DNA of 10,816 nt from CAMBDR01 sp046597185 (GCA_046597185.1 JBKJLF010000901.1:1-10816), one strand, 5' to 3'. Shown: positions 1 through 7,013, numbered from the stretch's first letter. Notes: a model not told the origin generated them from the sequence alone. Translations and numbers: made by a program.

Positions 1-954
1 CCATGGGCGGCGCAATTTGCCAATGCCGTAGCCGATACCGAGGCTGCGAGCGAAGGCCTGGGGCAGCAGCATAAAGCGGGCGAGGCGCGCATCGGTTTGC
101 GCCTGATTAAAGGCAGCCATATCGTGGTGCCGCGCATTTTTGATCATCCGTATGCTTATATCTTTCAAAATCCGGACAAACGGATTATTTTTGCCATCCC
201 CTATCAAACCGACTTTACCCTGATCGGCACCACCGATCTGGAATATAAAGGTGACCCCGGCCAGGTCAAAATCGAGCAGGATGAAATTGATTACCTGTGC
301 GAAATGGCCAGCCGCTATTTCACGCGCCCGATTACGCCCGATCAAGTGGTTTGGACTTACTCCGGCGTGCGCCCTTTAATGGATGATGAATCTGCCAACG
401 CCTCTGCCGTCACGCGGGACTATGTGTTGGAATTGAATCAAACCGGTGCGCCTTTGCTCAATGTTTGGGGTGGCAAAATCACCACCTATCGCAAATTGTC
501 TGAAGAAGCGCTGGCGTTATTGATGCCTTGCCTGGGTTGTAATGTGCCGGATTGGACGGATCGAGCCTGTTTGCCGGGTGGCGATTTGCAGCAAGCGGGC
601 AATATGGTTAGCACCTATGATTTTGCTGAATTTTACCAAAAAGTGAGTCGTGAATATGGCTGGTTGCCACCCACGCTGTTGCGCCGCTATGCGCACAACT
701 ATGGCACGCGCATGCAAAAACTGTTGGCGGGTGCCGACAAAATGGCCGATCTCGGGCAAGAGCTGTGTCCCGGTTTATATGAATCGGAAGTGCGCTTTTT
801 GGTGCAGACCGAGTGGGCGCGCAGCGCACAGGATATTTTATGGCGGCGTAGCAAGCTGGGCTTGTATGCCTCGCCCGAGCAAGCCCAGCAGTTACAGCAG
901 TGGTTGCAGCAGTGGCTGCCGCAGTGGCAACAAAGTCAGAAGGAGGCAGCGTGA
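1..954 (+). CDS. glpD: Glycerol-3-phosphate dehydrogenase, aerobic (3' part; start outside window)
   Basis: The frame is open from base 1 to the TGA at 952-954, giving the last 317 residues of a protein that is about 500 residues in E. coli, so roughly the first 180-190 residues (the FAD-binding start) are missing. GlpD is a membrane-associated flavoenzyme that oxidises sn-glycerol-3-phosphate to dihydroxyacetone phosphate and passes electrons to the quinone pool. Recognisable blocks are TLIGTTDLEYKGDP, the YSGVRPL block, WGGKITTYRKLSEEA and, in the C-terminal DAO_C domain, VQTEWARSAQDILWRRSKLG, all typical of GlpD. The C-terminus ends in an unusual Gln/Trp-rich tail (QQWLQQWLPQW). The stop overlaps the GTG start of glpS, so it is co-transcribed with the transporter genes. 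The identification is firm; the N-terminal part cannot be judged. Confidence 0.95.
   Translation, partial: PWAAQFANAVADTEAASEGLGQQHKAGEARIGLRLIKGSHIVVPRIFDHPYAYIFQNPDKRIIFAIPYQTDFTLIGTTDLEYKGDPGQVKIEQDEIDYLCEMASRYFTRPITPDQVVWTYSGVRPLMDDESANASAVTRDYVLELNQTGAPLLNVWGGKITTYRKLSEEALALLMPCLGCNVPDWTDRACLPGGDLQQAGNMVSTYDFAEFYQKVSREYGWLPPTLLRRYAHNYGTRMQKLLAGADKMADLGQELCPGLYESEVRFLVQTEWARSAQDILWRRSKLGLYASPEQAQQLQQWLQQWLPQWQQSQKEAA
941..946 (+). promoter_or_regulatory. Ribosome binding site that fixes the glpS start
   Basis: AGGAGG is a perfect Shine-Dalgarno core placed four bases before the GTG at 951, inside the last codons of glpD. It supports the GTG start over the longer reading frame that opens near 900. 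Confidence 0.8.
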
Positions 955-2072
955 TACTTGAACTGGAGAAGGTCAGTAAGTCGGTCGGTGCACAAGCACA
1001 TTTATACCCGCTTAGTCTGCGTTTGCAACCGGGTACGATTAATGTATTGCTGGGCCCGACCCAAGCGGGTAAAACCTCATTAATGCGGCTGATGGCAGGA
1101 TTGGATGTGCCCGACAGCGGACGGATTTTAGTCGATGGCAAAGATGTGACCGGGGTGTCGGTACGGGACCGAAAATTGGCCATGGTGTATCAGCAATTCA
1201 TCAATTATCCCGGTTTGAGCGTGTTTGAAAATATCGCCGCACCCTTGCGAATTCAGGGTTGCCCGGAGGGTGAAGTGACTCAGCGCGTGAATGCGATAGC
1301 CGAAAAACTGCATATCAGCCATTTATTGCAGCGTTTGCCAGGCCAATTGTCGGGCGGGCAGCAACAGCGTTGCGCTTTGGCGCGTGCTTTGGTGAAACGC
1401 GCTTCCTTGCTTCTGCTGGATGAGCCTTTGGTTAATCTGGACTATAAATTGCGTGAAGAATTGCGTGAAGAATTAACGTCCCTGTTCAGTGATGGTGATA
1501 CCACCGTGGTGTATGCGACCACCGAGCCGCAAGAAGCCTTATTGTTGGGCGGCCACACGGTGGTGTTGGATGCGGGCCGCATCTTGCAATTTGGCCCGAC
1601 CCTGGCGACGTATTCTGCGCCCAATTCGGTACGGGTTTCGGCAATTTTTAATGATCCCCCCATGAATTTGATGGCCGCCACCGTGCTCGGCCCCGAGCAA
1701 GTGCGTTTGAGTGATGGCACCTTGTTGCCGCTGGCCGGGCGCGCTTTGGCGCTGGCGACAGGGGCGGCCTGCCAGATTGGTGTGCGCTGCCATCATTTGC
1801 GCCCACCCGCACCCGCAGCCGCAGCCGCACCCGCACCCGCAGCCGTAGCGAGTCATGCTGCAGTATTGCTTGATTGTGTGGTCGATTTGGCTGAGTTGAG
1901 TGGTTCAGAAACCTATCTGCATTTGCATCACGCAGGCAATGTTGTGGTGGCGCAATGGCCGGGGGTGCATAATTTGCCGATCGGCAGCCAGGCCAAGGTC
2001 ATGCTGCAAATGCAGGATGTGTTTGTGTTTGATGCACAGGGTGCGCTGCTTAGCGCACCCAAGGGGGCTTAA
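951..2072 (+). CDS. glpS: Glycerol ABC transporter, ATP-binding subunit GlpS
   Basis: This is a 373-residue cytoplasmic ATPase of the MalK/UgpC type that would pair with GlpT to power glycerol import. I chose the GTG at 951 because AGGAGG lies at 941-946 and the start overlaps the glpD stop (GTGA); the frame is open further upstream but lies inside glpD. Visible motifs are Walker A GPTQAGKT (residues 35-42), Q-loop MVYQ (78-81), signature LSGGQ (133-137) and Walker B LLLLDEP (153-159). The switch histidine is absent: the block that usually reads VTHDQ reads ATTEP, placing Thr191 at the His position. The C-terminal TOBE-like half holds a Pro/Ala tract (about residues 285-299) encoded by a hexanucleotide repeat. 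glpT begins one base after its stop. The ATPase call is very secure; the assignment to glycerol rests on the glpD and glpK neighbours. Confidence 0.92.
   Translation: MILELEKVSKSVGAQAHLYPLSLRLQPGTINVLLGPTQAGKTSLMRLMAGLDVPDSGRILVDGKDVTGVSVRDRKLAMVYQQFINYPGLSVFENIAAPLRIQGCPEGEVTQRVNAIAEKLHISHLLQRLPGQLSGGQQQRCALARALVKRASLLLLDEPLVNLDYKLREELREELTSLFSDGDTTVVYATTEPQEALLLGGHTVVLDAGRILQFGPTLATYSAPNSVRVSAIFNDPPMNLMAATVLGPEQVRLSDGTLLPLAGRALALATGAACQIGVRCHHLRPPAPAAAAAPAPAAVASHAAVLLDCVVDLAELSGSETYLHLHHAGNVVVAQWPGVHNLPIGSQAKVMLQMQDVFVFDAQGALLSAPKGA
1804..1845 (+). repeat. Hexanucleotide microsatellite inside glpS (7 units)
   Basis: Seven consecutive hexamers of the form CACCCG or CAGCCG, in the order C, C, G, G, C, C, G at the variable third base, encode alternating Pro/Ala and Ala/Ala pairs. 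Because the unit is two codons long, gain or loss of units changes the length of the Pro/Ala linker without shifting the frame. The tract sits in the C-terminal regulatory half of GlpS, not in the ATPase core. Confidence 0.95.
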
Positions 2073-2073
2073 G

Positions 2074-3150
2074 ATGGCGCGTATCGAATTTAAAAATTTG
2101 GGGCATAAATATCCGGGCGCGAAAGATTATTCGCTGCAACCGATGAGTATGACCTGGGATGATGGCGGTGCCTATGCCCTGCTTGGCCCTTCGGGTTGTG
2201 GTAAATCGACCTTGCTGAATATTATTTCGGGTTTGTTGGTGCCGTCTGACGGGCAAGTCTTATTTGATGGCCAGGATGTGACGCGGCTACCCACGCGCGA
2301 GCGCAATATTGCCCAGGTGTTCCAGTTTCCGGTCTTGTATGACACGATGAATGTGTTTGATAATTTGGCCTTTCCTTTGCGTAACCGCAAAATGCCGGAA
2401 GTTGAAGTGCGCAAGCGCGTGCATGAAGTGGCGGAAATGCTGGATTTGACTGCCAGTTTGCAGCAGCGCGCCAGTGGTTTGGCGGCCGATGCCAAGCAAA
2501 AAATCTCGCTGGGGCGTGGTTTGGTGCGTAAAGATGTGAAGGCCATTTTATTCGATGAACCGCTGACCGTGATCGACCCGCATATGAAGTGGCAATTGCG
2601 CCAAAAGCTCAAGCAAATTCATCATCAATTAAAACTCACGCTGATCTATGTGACGCATGACCAGGTGGAGGCGCTCACCTTTGCCGATGAAGTGGTGGTC
2701 ATGACGGACGGCAAGGTGGTGCAAAAAGGCGTGCCGGAAGCTTTGTTTGAACGGCCCGATCACCGTTTCGTGGGCTATTTTATTGGTAGCCCCGGTATGA
2801 ACTTCTTCCCGATGGAATTGAACGAGCGCGCCGTGGTCTTGGGTGGCCAGCGTTTGCCGGTGTCGGATGAAGTATGGAACCGTTTGCAAAATAATCATGG
2901 CAAATTGGAGCTGGGCATTCGGCCCGAGTTTGTTGAATTGGCCGAGGCGGGTAGCAGTGGCACGGTGGCGGCCAATGTGGTGCGCATTCAATCGCTGGGC
3001 ACCTGCCAACTGGTGACGGCCATGGTGGGTGACCAGGTGGTGAAAGCCAAGCTCGACCCCGGCCAAAGCGTGAGCCTCGGTGCCCATGCTTTGCGTTTGA
3101 TTCGACCAGAAACCATTTTCTTTTGTAATGATGAAAGGATAGGGCGATGA
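2074..3150 (+). CDS. glpT: Glycerol ABC transporter, ATP-binding subunit GlpT
   Basis: This is a 358-residue MalK/UgpC-type ATPase, partner of GlpS. The ATG at 2074 was chosen because an AAGGGGG ribosome site lies at 2061-2067 and the gene begins one base after the glpS stop; the frame is open further upstream but lies within glpS. Motifs are Walker A GPSGCGKS (38-45), Q-loop QVFQ (81-84), Walker B ILFDEP (158-163) and a normal switch region VTHDQVEA with His195. The signature is degenerate: where LSGGQ is expected the sequence reads LAADA (136-140), followed by a recognisable KQKISLGRGLV helix. A TOBE-like C-terminal domain follows (about 240-350). Its stop overlaps the glpP start (ATGA). 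It is unrelated to E. coli GlpT, the glycerol-3-phosphate antiporter. Confidence 0.92.
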   Translation: MARIEFKNLGHKYPGAKDYSLQPMSMTWDDGGAYALLGPSGCGKSTLLNIISGLLVPSDGQVLFDGQDVTRLPTRERNIAQVFQFPVLYDTMNVFDNLAFPLRNRKMPEVEVRKRVHEVAEMLDLTASLQQRASGLAADAKQKISLGRGLVRKDVKAILFDEPLTVIDPHMKWQLRQKLKQIHHQLKLTLIYVTHDQVEALTFADEVVVMTDGKVVQKGVPEALFERPDHRFVGYFIGSPGMNFFPMELNERAVVLGGQRLPVSDEVWNRLQNNHGKLELGIRPEFVELAEAGSSGTVAANVVRIQSLGTCQLVTAMVGDQVVKAKLDPGQSVSLGAHALRLIRPETIFFCNDERIGR

Positions 3151-4022
3151 ATAAGCCATATAACAACAAGGCATGGTTTTTCATCTTGCCGGTATTTTTG
3201 TCGGTGGCGTTTTCGGCCATCATCCCCTTAATGACGGTGGTCAATTATTCGGTGCAAGATATTTTGAGCCCGACCCAATCGGTGTTTGTGGGTTTGGAGT
3301 GGTTTTCCAAAGTCATGCGCGACCCGGATTTGCACGCAGCGCTGAAAAATCAACTCTTGTTTTCCGGCGCGGTCTTGCTGGTAGAAATTCCGCTGGGCGT
3401 GGGCTTGGCTTTGGTGATGCCTGCCAGCGGCTGGAAATCTTCCTTGACGTTGGTGGTGTTGTCGATGCCTTTATTAATCCCCTGGAATGTGGTGGGTACG
3501 ATTTTCCAAATCTTTGGTCGCGATGATATTGGTTTGGGTGGCTATACGCTGGCCAAGATGGGCATTGCCTATAATTATGCGCTCAATTCCGGCGACGCCT
3601 GGGCCACGGTGTTGTTGATGGATGTCTGGCATTGGACGCCTTTGGTGGCCTTGCTGGGTTTTGCCGGCTTGCGCTCGATTCCTGACGCGTATTATCAGGC
3701 AGCGCAAATTGATGGTGCCAGCCGTTTGGCGGTGTTTCGTTTCATCCAATTACCCAAAATGCGCGGTGTGTTGATGATTGCGGTGTTATTGCGCTTTATG
3801 GATAGTTTTATGATTTATACCGAACCGTTTATTTTGACCGGGGGCGGGCCGGGTAACTCAACCACCTTCCTGAGTCAGTTTTTGACCCAAAAAGCGGTGG
3901 GACAATTCGATCTGGGGCCGGCGGCAGCGTTTTCCCTGATTTACTTTTTGATTATTTTAGGCTTTTGCCATGTGTTGTATAACTGGATGCAAAGTGCCGG
4001 TCAGGGGAAGAGCCATGAATGA
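3147..4022 (+). CDS. glpP: Glycerol ABC transporter, permease GlpP
   Basis: This is a 291-residue inner-membrane permease of the MalF/UgpA (binding-protein-dependent transport) family. About six membrane segments are visible, near residues 9-31, 70-92, 98-122, 152-174, 206-226 and 258-280. The EAA loop, which docks on the ATPases, is YQAAQIDGAS followed by FRFIQLP (183-203). The motif GGGPGNST (232-239) before the last segment is usual for MalF/UgpA-like permeases. The ATG at 3147 overlaps the glpT stop in ATGA and is preceded by AAAGGA (3134-3139) and AGGG (3141-3144). It should form the translocation pore with GlpQ. The name is from the rhizobial glycerol transporter and is unrelated to the GlpP antiterminator of Bacillus. 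Confidence 0.92.
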   Translation: MNKPYNNKAWFFILPVFLSVAFSAIIPLMTVVNYSVQDILSPTQSVFVGLEWFSKVMRDPDLHAALKNQLLFSGAVLLVEIPLGVGLALVMPASGWKSSLTLVVLSMPLLIPWNVVGTIFQIFGRDDIGLGGYTLAKMGIAYNYALNSGDAWATVLLMDVWHWTPLVALLGFAGLRSIPDAYYQAAQIDGASRLAVFRFIQLPKMRGVLMIAVLLRFMDSFMIYTEPFILTGGGPGNSTTFLSQFLTQKAVGQFDLGPAAAFSLIYFLIILGFCHVLYNWMQSAGQGKSHE

Positions 4023-4833
4023 TTCACCGTCCAAGTCACTTACGCGCACCTTGTTGTTATTGGCCTATATCAGTTTTACCCTGATTCCGCTGTATTGGCT
4101 CTTGAATACTTCGCTGAAAACCAATGAAGAGACCATTTCGGTGTTTTCGATGTGGCCCAATAACCCGACTTTGAACAACTACCGCACCATTTTCACCGAC
4201 CCATCGTGGTATGGCGGCTACATTAATTCGATTATTTATGTGGCGATGAATACGGTGCTGTCTTTGCTGGTGGCCTTGCCAGCAGCCTACGGTTTTTCAC
4301 GCTATCGGTTTTTGGGTGATAAGCACATGTTTTTTTGGCTACTTACTAACCGTATGACCCCGCCTGCGGTCTTTTTGCTACCGTTTTTTCAGTTGTATTC
4401 GACGGTGGGCTTAATGGATACGCATATTGCCGTAGCGCTATCCCATATGTTGTTTAACGTGCCCTTGGCGGTCTGGATTTTGGAAGGATTTATGTCGGGT
4501 ATTCCGCGTGAGATTGATGAAACGGCGTATATTGATGGCTTCTCCTTCCCGCGTTTTTTCTTGAAAATTTTTATGCCCTTGATTAAATCGGGTGTGGGGG
4601 TCACCGCCTTCTTCTGTTTCATGTGCAGTTGGGTGGAGTTGCTGTTGGCGCGTACCTTGACTTCGGTGAATGCGAAACCGATTACCGCGATTATGACGCG
4701 TACCGTATCGGCTTCGGGCATGGATTGGGGCGTGTTGGCAGCGGCGGGTATGTTGACGATTGTACCGGGGGCCTTGGTGATTTGGTTTGTGCGCAATCAC
4801 ATTGCCAAAGGTTTTGCCATGGGGAGGGTGTAA
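4015..4833 (+). CDS. glpQ: Glycerol ABC transporter, permease GlpQ
   Basis: This is a 272-residue inner-membrane permease of the MalG/UgpE family, the second half of the pore. It opens with a short cytoplasmic stretch and a first membrane segment (about 12-30). The motif SLKTNEE follows, typical of MalG-like permeases, and the EAA loop EIDETAYIDGFS...MPL runs from 166 to 189. The ATG at 4015 was selected because AGGGGAAG (4003-4010) precedes it by four bases; it overlaps the end of glpP by eight bases, consistent with translational coupling. The longer frame starting near 3970 would lie inside glpP. It is not related to the glycerophosphodiester phosphodiesterase GlpQ of E. coli. Confidence 0.92.
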   Translation: MNDSPSKSLTRTLLLLAYISFTLIPLYWLLNTSLKTNEETISVFSMWPNNPTLNNYRTIFTDPSWYGGYINSIIYVAMNTVLSLLVALPAAYGFSRYRFLGDKHMFFWLLTNRMTPPAVFLLPFFQLYSTVGLMDTHIAVALSHMLFNVPLAVWILEGFMSGIPREIDETAYIDGFSFPRFFLKIFMPLIKSGVGVTAFFCFMCSWVELLLARTLTSVNAKPITAIMTRTVSASGMDWGVLAAAGMLTIVPGALVIWFVRNHIAKGFAMGRV

Positions 4834-4835
4834 TT

Positions 4836-5123
4836 ATGTTATCGACTGCATTTGCTTGGATGTCGTGGACCCTACCTATCGCCATCTTCTTTAGTTGTAT
4901 TGGTTTGATGTTGGTGGGCATGACCGTATGGGAAATTCGTTCACCGACGGTGGAGCGCAAAGGCTGGTTGCCGATGGTGACCACCCGAGGAGATCGTTTG
5001 TTTTTGGGCTTGTTGTTGTCGGCCTATGTGAATTTGATGTGGATTGCATTATTCGATTTGAGTCAGTGGTACGGGGCGGGAATCGGGATGCTGGTGTTGG
5101 TGTTGGTGATGGCAAAAGGTTAG
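4836..5123 (+). CDS. glpU: Small membrane protein of the DUF2160 type, GlpU
   Basis: This is a 95-residue hydrophobic protein with membrane segments near residues 8-33, 55-76 and 78-93. A conserved-looking cytoplasmic or periplasmic loop, TVWEIRSPTVERKGWLP (30-46) followed by TTRGDR (49-54), joins the first two. I recognise it as DUF2160, a family found between the permease and binding-protein genes of glycerol ABC transporter operons; the rhizobial name GlpU is from memory. Its function is unknown. The ATG at 4836 lies two bases after the glpQ stop, with GGGGAGGG at 4821-4828 as ribosome site, so it is tightly coupled to the permeases. It could be an accessory transporter subunit or assembly factor. 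No catalytic motif is visible. Confidence 0.85.
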   Translation: MLSTAFAWMSWTLPIAIFFSCIGLMLVGMTVWEIRSPTVERKGWLPMVTTRGDRLFLGLLLSAYVNLMWIALFDLSQWYGAGIGMLVLVLVMAKG

Positions 5124-5133
5124 CAAAAGGTTA
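5112..5133 (+). repeat. Tandem 11-base duplication at the glpU stop codon
   Basis: GCAAAAGGTTA occurs twice back to back (5112-5122 and 5123-5133). The glpU stop TAG (5121-5123) spans the junction. The reading frame of glpU ends at the first copy, so the second copy lies in the gap. Confidence 0.9.
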
Positions 5134-5145
5134 GTTTGGCTAACC
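5129..5145 (+). other. Small hairpin in the glpU-glpV gap
   Basis: GGTTAG (5129-5134) and CTAACC (5140-5145) form a perfect six-pair stem with a five-base loop. Because GGTTAG is part of the duplicated 11-mer, an upstream copy (5118-5123) could pair with the same arm. There is no T-run after it, so it is not a convincing terminator; an RNA stabilising or processing element at the end of the transporter genes is more likely. Confidence 0.45.
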
Positions 5146-5158
5146 GATAAAACTGAAG

Positions 5159-5188
5159 TTGAAAAAAATGATGTGATTAGTAGATATT
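5159..5188 (+). promoter_or_regulatory. Weak candidate promoter for glpV
   Basis: TTGAAA (5159-5164, five of six to the -35 consensus) and GATATT (5183-5188, four of six to the -10 consensus) are separated by 18 bases in an A+T-rich stretch before glpV. A+T-rich DNA easily gives such matches, so this is only a possibility. It would allow the binding protein to be made in excess of the membrane subunits. Confidence 0.25.
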
Positions 5189-5201
5189 TAGATATTTAGA
5201 T
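5181..5201 (+). repeat. Tandem TAGATATT repeat in the glpV leader
   Basis: Two perfect copies of TAGATATT (5181-5188, 5189-5196) are followed by a partial third, TAGAT (5197-5201). The array lies 20 bases before the glpV start and just before its ribosome site GGGAGAG (5211-5217). Confidence 0.85.
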
Positions 5202-5220
5202 TTTTACCCAGGGAGAGAAA

Positions 5221-6951
5221 ATGAAGCAATGTAAACTTACCGCAGTGGCGTTGGCATGTTTGACGCTGGCAGGCTATGCGCAAGCGGATACCAAAGCAGC
5301 AGAAGGCTGGATCAATAAAGAATTTCAAGTGAGTTCGTTGAGCAAAGCGCAGCAAATGGAAGAAATGAAGTGGTTTATTGAAGCCGCTGCCAAATTGAAG
5401 GCAAAAGGCATCAAAGAAATCAGCGTGGTATCAGAAACCATTGATACGCACGTTTATGAATCCAAAGTTCTGGCCAAGGCATTTGAAGAAATCACCGGCA
5501 TCAAAGTCAAGCATGACACGATTCAAGAAGGCGATTTGGTTGAAAAAATCCAAACTTCGCTGCAATCGGGTAAATCCATTTATGATGGCTGGATCAATGA
5601 TTCCGATTTGATCGGCACCCATATGCGTAACGGCGCAACCGTCTCCCTGACGGATTACATGGCCGGCCCAGGTAAAGATTTCACCAATCCGGGTTTGGAT
5701 TTGAAGGATTTCATTGGGATTAAATTTACCTCTTCGCCAGACGGCAAGCTGTATCAATTACCCGATCAACAGTTCGCCAACCTGTACTGGTTCCGCGCCG
5801 ACTGGTTTGATCGCAAAGATTTGCAAACCAAATTCAAGGCCAAATATGGCTATGACCTGGGTGTGCCACAAAACTGGTCCGCTTATGAAGATATCGCCGA
5901 CTTTTTCACCAACGATGTAAAAGAATTGGACGGTAAAAAAGTTTTCGGTCATATGGATTATGGCAAGAAAGATCCATCGCTGGGCTGGCGTTTTACCGAT
6001 GCATGGTTGTCGATGGCAGGTACGGCCGACAAGGGTTTGCCTAACGGTTTGCCTGTGGATGAATGGGGTATTCGGGTAGCGGATGATAAGTGTACACCAG
6101 TGGGCGCATCGGTATCGCGCGGCGGTGCCACCAATTCGCCTGCAGCCGTGTATGCACTGACCAAGTATATCGACTGGATGAAAAAATATGCGCCGCCCAA
6201 TGCCATCGGCATGACCTTTGGTGAAGCCGGCCCCGTGCCTGCGCAAGGCCAAATTGCCCAGCAAATTTTCTGGTACACCGCATTTACTGCGGGTATGACC
6301 AAGCCGGGTTTGCCAGCCGTGAATGCCAATGGCTTCCCGAAATGGCGTATGGCACCATCGCCACACGGCCCATATTGGAAAGAAGGCATGCAAAATGGTT
6401 ACCAGGACGTGGGCGCGTGGACTTATTTGAAGAGCACGCCACCGGATCGGATGGCCGCAGCCTGGTTGTATGGCCAGTTTGTGACCTCGAAAACCGTATC
6501 GGCACAAAAATCGATCAAGGGTTTGACTTTTATTCGTGAATCCGACATCAAGCACGATTACTTTACCAAGCATGCCGAGCAATATGGTGGTTTGATTGAG
6601 TTCTATCGCAGCCCGGCACGGGTGGCTTGGACGCCAACCGGTACGAACGTGCCGGATTATCCAAAAATGGCGCAACTCTGGTGGAAAAACGTGGCTACTG
6701 CGATTACCGCCGAGAAAACACCGCAAGCTGCAATGGATAAGCTGGCCGAAGAAATGGATGATGTAATGTCGCGTTTGCAACGGGCTGGCATGAAATCCTG
6801 TGCGCCCAAGCTGAATGATAAAAAAGATCCAAAAACCTGGTTGACCGACAAAGGCGCACCATGGGCCAAGTTGACCAATGAGAAGCCAAAGGGTGAAACT
6901 ATCCCTTACGACAAACTGTTGCAAGCATGGAAGGAAGGCCGGGTACGCTAG
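5221..6951 (+). CDS. glpV: Glycerol ABC transporter, periplasmic binding protein GlpV
   Basis: This is a 576-residue extracellular solute-binding protein that would capture glycerol and deliver it to GlpP/GlpQ. A Sec signal peptide is clear: basic start MKQCK, hydrophobic core and a predicted cut after AQA (residues 20-22), before DTKAAEG. There is no lipobox (no L-x-x-C at the cut site), so it should be soluble in the periplasm. It is longer than UgpB or MalE (about 400-440), matching my recollection of the GlpV group. The mature protein is rich in Trp and Tyr and has just two cysteines (Cys291, Cys527), which might form a disulfide. The start ATG follows GGGAGAG (5211-5217). It is separated from both neighbours by gaps of 90-100 bases, unlike the packed genes upstream. 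The ligand is inferred from context. Confidence 0.9.
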   Translation: MKQCKLTAVALACLTLAGYAQADTKAAEGWINKEFQVSSLSKAQQMEEMKWFIEAAAKLKAKGIKEISVVSETIDTHVYESKVLAKAFEEITGIKVKHDTIQEGDLVEKIQTSLQSGKSIYDGWINDSDLIGTHMRNGATVSLTDYMAGPGKDFTNPGLDLKDFIGIKFTSSPDGKLYQLPDQQFANLYWFRADWFDRKDLQTKFKAKYGYDLGVPQNWSAYEDIADFFTNDVKELDGKKVFGHMDYGKKDPSLGWRFTDAWLSMAGTADKGLPNGLPVDEWGIRVADDKCTPVGASVSRGGATNSPAAVYALTKYIDWMKKYAPPNAIGMTFGEAGPVPAQGQIAQQIFWYTAFTAGMTKPGLPAVNANGFPKWRMAPSPHGPYWKEGMQNGYQDVGAWTYLKSTPPDRMAAAWLYGQFVTSKTVSAQKSIKGLTFIRESDIKHDYFTKHAEQYGGLIEFYRSPARVAWTPTGTNVPDYPKMAQLWWKNVATAITAEKTPQAAMDKLAEEMDDVMSRLQRAGMKSCAPKLNDKKDPKTWLTDKGAPWAKLTNEKPKGETIPYDKLLQAWKEGRVR

Positions 6952-6966
6952 TCCCTGAAGGCGTGT

Positions 6967-7013
6967 GAAACAGCGGGCTAGGGTGCGTCAGATACCCTGT
7001 TGCCTGCTGTTTT
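6967..7013 (+). terminator. Strong hairpin with short T-run between glpV and glpK (terminator or attenuator)
   Basis: AAACAGCGGGC (6968-6978) pairs with GCCTGCTGTTT (7002-7012) over 11 positions with one G-U pair. An inner stem AGGGT (6980-6984) with ACCCT (6994-6998) lies above a small internal loop. The 3' arm runs straight into TTTT (7010-7013). It resembles an intrinsic terminator, but the T-run is short and mostly within the stem, so partial read-through into glpK, 30 bases on, is likely. It could also protect the 3' end of glpV mRNA. Confidence 0.6.

Noticed and set aside
608..1183. 191-codon minus-strand frame across the glpD-glpS junction
   Set aside because: It overlaps two real genes on the opposite strand, and its composition is Thr/Ala/Ser-rich without family motifs.
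2074..4833. E. coli-type GlpT antiporter or GlpQ phosphodiesterase
   Set aside because: The encoded proteins are an ABC ATPase and an ABC permease; only the names coincide.
5758..6924. 388-codon open frame on the minus strand opposite glpV
   Set aside because: It lies wholly antisense to a clear, well-conserved gene, has no recognisable motif or ribosome site, and is rich in Cys, His and Trp as expected from reading biased codons backwards.
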